A stretch of DNA of 64,000 nucleotides. Source: Tolypeutes matacus. Lineage: Eukaryota; Chordata; Mammalia; Cingulata; Chlamyphoridae. The notes beneath the pieces were generated by a model. It saw only the letters and a program-made list of their open reading frames with translations, was not told the DNA's origin and searched no databases. The translations under genes and the position numbers were made by a program. Shown piece by piece: positions 60,480-64,000 of this stretch; positions within the stretch are counted from its first letter, which is position 1; every line of letters starts with the position of its first letter. The DNA is taken from the NCBI GenBank assembly GCA_026826555.1, contig JAKSZT010054304.1, positions 32,505,188 to 32,569,187 of the forward strand, read 5' to 3'.

Positions 60480-60950
60480 GAAGAGGGAATGGAGGCAGAA
60501 GAACAGTGAGGGAAATAATGGCTGAAAATTTCCCAACTCTTATGGGGGGACATGGATGTACATGGCCAGGAAGTGCAGCACATTCCAATCAGTATAAATC
60601 CTAACAGACATACCCAGGGACACATGCTGATCAGAATGTCAATCACACAAGGCAAAGAGAGAATTCTGAAAACAGCAAGATAAAAGAGATCTTTCACATA
60701 TAAGGAAAGCTCAACAAGAATAAGTGCTGACTTTCATCTGAAACCATGGAGGCAAGAGGGCAGTGGTATGACATCGTTAAGGTGCTAAAGGGTAAAAACT
60801 GCCAGCCAACAATTCTGTATCTAGCAAAACTGGCATTCAAAAATGAGGGAGAGTTTAAAATATTCACAGGTAAACAGAAATTGAGAGAGTTTGTCAACAA
60901 GAGTCCTGCCCTTCAATAAATACTAAAGGGAGATTTGCAGGTTAAAAGAA
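60480..60950 (+). pseudogene. L1 ORF1 C-terminal region, frame-shifted
   Basis: Nucleotide landmarks of old L1 ORF1: AATTTCCCAACTCTTATGGG, AAAGAGAGAATTCTGAAAAC, AACTGCCAGCCAACAATTCT, TTCAAAAATGAGGGAGAGTT, TAAACAGAAATTGAGAGAGT and CTAAAGGGAGATTTGCAGGT. No frame stays open. Confidence 0.75.
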
Positions 60951-61074
60951 AAAGAAAAAAACAAAACAAAACAAAAAACAGGAGAGGGTTGGAGGAGAGT
61001 ATAGAAAGGAAGAGTAACTAAAAGGATAAAAAAGAGGAAGAAAAACAAAATATGACATATATAAACCTAAAGAA

Positions 61075-62455
61075 AAAATGGCTAATGTAAGTAATGCTTG
61101 GACTGTAATAATATTGAATGTTAGTGGATTAAATTCTCCAATGAAAAGACACACATTGGCAGAGTGCATAAGGAAATATGACCTCTCTATATCCTGACTA
61201 CCAGAAACTCACCTTAGACCCAGGGACACAAGGAGGTTGCAAATAGAAGGTTATAAAATGATTTTACAAACAAACAATAACCAGAAATGGATGGGAGTAG
61301 CTATACTAATATAGCACAAAACATACTTCAAATGCAAAACTATTGCAAGTGACAAAGAAGGACACTCTATATTAATAAAAGGAATGATCTATCAGGAAGA
61401 AAGAACAATCATATATATATTTATGCACCTAACCAAGGTGCCCCAAAATACATGAGGCAAACACTGGAAAAACTAAAGGGAGAAATAGATGTCTCTAAAA
61501 TCATAGTGGGGGAATATAATACACCAATATCACCATTAGTCTGAACAACTCGACATAGGGTTAATAAAGAAACAGAGACCTTGCATATATGTTAGAGGAA
61601 CTAGACCTAATAGACATATACAGAACATTGTACCACAAAACAGCAGGATATACATTCTTCTCAAATGTACGTGGATGATAGTTAGACCATATGTTAGGTC
61701 ACAGAACAAGTCTCAGCTAATTTAGAAAGATTGAAATTATACAAAGTAATTTCTCTAATCACAATGGAATGAAGCTGAAAATTTATAAGGTGTATAGAAC
61801 CAGAATAGACACAATTATATAGAAGTTAACCAACACACTCAAAAAATCAGTGGGTCAAGGAGGAAGTTGCAAAAGAATTCAGTAACTAATTAAACAAACA
61901 AAAGAAAATGAGAACACAATATATCAAAACGTATGTGATGTAGCTAAAGCATTGTTGAAAGGGACATTTATAGCCATACATCCCTATATTAAAAAAGGAG
62001 GAGATAAAAACAGACTTAACTGTACACCTGAAGGAAATAGAAAAAGAACAACAAACTAATCCCAAAGAAAGAAGAAATTAACAAAGATTAGAGAAAAACT
62101 AAATGAAATTAGAATAAAAAACTCTAGAAAATTTTAACAAAATCTAAAGCTGGTTCTGAGAAGATTTATAAAATTGACAAACCCATAGATAGACTAACAA
62201 AGAAAAAAGAGGAAAGGTGCAAATAAATAAAATAAAAAACAAGAGAGGTGATGTCACCACTGATTCCACAGAAATAAAGAGTATCATGAGAAGATACTTT
62301 GAAAAATTGTATGCCAAGAAGTTGGATGACTTAGATTAGATGAAATGGACAAATTTCTTGAAACACAAAAGCAAACTACGTTTATGAAAGAAGAAATAGA
62401 AGAATGCACCAGACTAATCACTTATAGTAAGATGGAATTAGTCATCAAAAAACCC
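61075..62455 (+). pseudogene. L1 ORF2 endonuclease domain and linker, inactive
   Basis: It opens MANVSNAWTVIILNVSGLNS and PMKRHTLAECIRKYDLSIS (an internal stop follows), with LPETHLRP for the QETHL active-site Glu motif. EGHSILIKGMIYQEERTIIY and IYAPNQGAPKYMRQTLEKLK follow. The GDFNTP active-site motif reads GEYNTP near 61509, so the catalytic Asp is Glu. The later SDHN motif reads SNHN near 61755, changing a second active-site residue. Several stops follow before the linker ends at about 62455. It is clearly non-functional. Confidence 0.88.
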
Positions 62456-62458
62456 CCA

Positions 62459-64000
62459 ATATGTACCTTGTACACGTTTTGTTTTTTTTCAGCTAAAGAC
62501 ACATTAGAATAAGATTATTATTGACTTATTGGGTGGTACCCATGTCCTATTGGTTGTTAAATATTTGTGATATTACTTTTGTACATAACTTACTTTCCAT
62601 GGTGACAAAATTCAAAGAAAATCAAAATAATATCAACTTATTTCTTTATTCTTCATAAATTTTTTCATGTATAGAACAGAGTATAACTTTGGGATCATAG
62701 TGGAATAGCCATGACTAAAATATTTCCTGCAATTCCTGTATGGTAGTGGTGGAAATGTCTAGGCTGGTAATCTAGGAAGAATGTCAGAATGTTTGTTAGG
62801 AGAATTCTAATCTGTATTATACTTAAAATAATTGGCTCGATACAAATAGTATCAAATTTAGAGATCATATAATGATAAAGAAATAGGCAAGCCTGAGTTC
62901 ATAGTTTGGAGAAAAACATTAATAATTCCCAAAATTAAAAATAAAAACTTATAATAAAATATTTAGCATTTTTGAACTTTTGATTTTAAAATATCTGCTA
63001 AATATTAAAGATAAAATTGTATACAGGGGTTCATTAAAATATTTTATGCATTGCTGATCTGCATGTATTCATAAAATATTAAAATGTATTATTTTATTAG
63101 TTGATATACATATTCTATAGCATAGCTAAGGAACTTGAAGGATTAACACTGCAGTTTTCTTCAACCAAAACCACTGGTGCACAGGGATCATGCAAAGTTT
63201 TCTGCTCTTTTTCTCTTCAGGCACGTGTCTGTAAGCTTTTTGTATACACATATTCTATGCGTTCACCAAAAATTCTCTAAACATTCATACAGAAGATCTG
63301 TCCTCAAAAGATATTAATTTTTTGATACTTTTTGGACTATGAACTGATGAATTATACATTCTACATGTACTGTCATATTTGTCATATTTAGCATGATATA
63401 TCATTGTGTACATGAAGTTTTGGAACTCAGTTTCCCAGGACTCTGAAAAAAAAACATACTTGGACATGGTAAATTTACTTGCTATTTATTTGTACTCCAC
63501 AAATATGCATTTTTCATTAAAATGTATTCCATTTCACTGACAGTGCAGCCTTAAAATTACATACTAAATCATCATGCTAATACAGAAATTGAATTTTCAG
63601 GTAATCAAATTCTGAACATTTATATTACCTAAGAGTAACCTCAGATTATAAGATTATAATTAACTGATGTCAGGTATATTATCATTAGCTACTCCATATG
63701 TAAAGATGTCTCTTTAACTAAGTGACATATTTTAAAATGGATTTAGCATTATTTATAAAGAACTTTTTTCATTAGGAATAGAATTGTATGCTTTTCAAAA
63801 ACTTATCTACCACTTATGTCTCTGACTTCTTGAGACCATAGTTAATTATTATATTATGAGTGAGATAAAACTAACTTAAAATTTAAATGGCAATGTTTGC
63901 ATAGGAACCTTTAATTTACTCTGCAAATCTACTTGAGGAAAACTAATGAGCATGTAGAAGAAAGTACTAGCTCAGAAAGAATTAAGACCATGTAAGTAAC
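62459..64000. other. anonymous AT-rich DNA
   Basis: No gene or repeat is recognised. A 60-codon minus-strand frame at 63285-63467 has no motif. Confidence 0.55.

Larger units (their letters stand above)
60046..62458 (+). mobile_element. L1 5' part (ORF1 and start of ORF2), 3' part lost
   Basis: ORF1 coiled coil, ORF1 C-terminal region, a short inter-ORF spacer, and ORF2 through the endonuclease to the linker, ending abruptly after a VIKKPP-like residue series at about 62455. The left end coincides with the R1 target site at 60046, so L1 sequence may or may not continue left of 59110. Loss of the 3' end is unusual for L1. Confidence 0.85.

Noticed and set aside
60037..61169. Minus-strand frames of 68-136 codons
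   Set aside because: They are antisense shadows of L1 ORF1 and the start of ORF2.
1..64000. CRISPR arrays, operons, tRNA or rRNA genes, bacterial or phage systems
   Set aside because: No evenly spaced direct repeats with spacers, no RNA gene folds beyond SINE heads, and the repeats are mammalian.

Overview
This window is vertebrate nuclear DNA, AT-rich and repeat-dense, with no intact protein-coding gene that I can support. The best organism guess is a xenarthran, most likely an armadillo (Dasypus). The main reason is two tRNA-derived SINEs, at 31.16-31.58 kb and 48.79-48.96 kb, that match my memory of the armadillo DAS family. L1 3' ends and MaLR-type LTRs that look lineage-specific fit this. 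The older layer (MIR, L2, MER5A, MLT1, L1M) is standard for placental mammals. The genus is inferred, not proven.

Layout. 0-0.6 kb: a GC-rich retroviral LTR on the minus strand, cut by the window edge. 1-3.2 kb: a MIR, then an old L1 broken by two later insertions. 4-8.2 kb: a cluster of one repeat family, called R1 here, with long G-rich or unique-looking bodies and 3' tails resembling the local L1 3' UTRs. 8.8-20 kb: L1 remnants, a variant hexanucleotide satellite, a terminal-inverted-repeat DNA transposon, a long purine tract and a HAL1-like fragment. 20.4-25.8 kb: MER and MLT1 pieces, then an L1 and an L2 each split by a minus-strand MaLR-like LTR. 25.8-31 kb: mostly anonymous sequence. 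31.1-37.7 kb: a dimeric SINE, an ancient L1 5' region and a long L1M. 37.7-48.7 kb: mostly unique, with a MIR, an MLT1 and a weak coding-like stretch on the minus strand. 48.8-51.2 kb: a SINE, an L1 and a clean solo LTR with 5-bp target duplication. 53.8-57.9 kb: a 5'-truncated L1 carrying a retroposed endogenous-retrovirus transcript. 59.1-62.5 kb: an R1 copy with a 16-bp target duplication beside an L1 that keeps ORF1 and the start of ORF2 but has lost its 3' end. 62.5-64 kb: anonymous AT-rich sequence.

There is no operon or pathway here. The coherent biology is the history of retroposition: L1 machinery appears to have moved L1s, tRNA-derived SINEs, the R1 family and a retroviral RNA into the same region. 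Several insertions keep exact target-site duplications, which fix boundaries and relative order. Most open frames of 60-136 codons are chance or relics of these repeats. Family names come from memory of consensus sequences, not from a database search.
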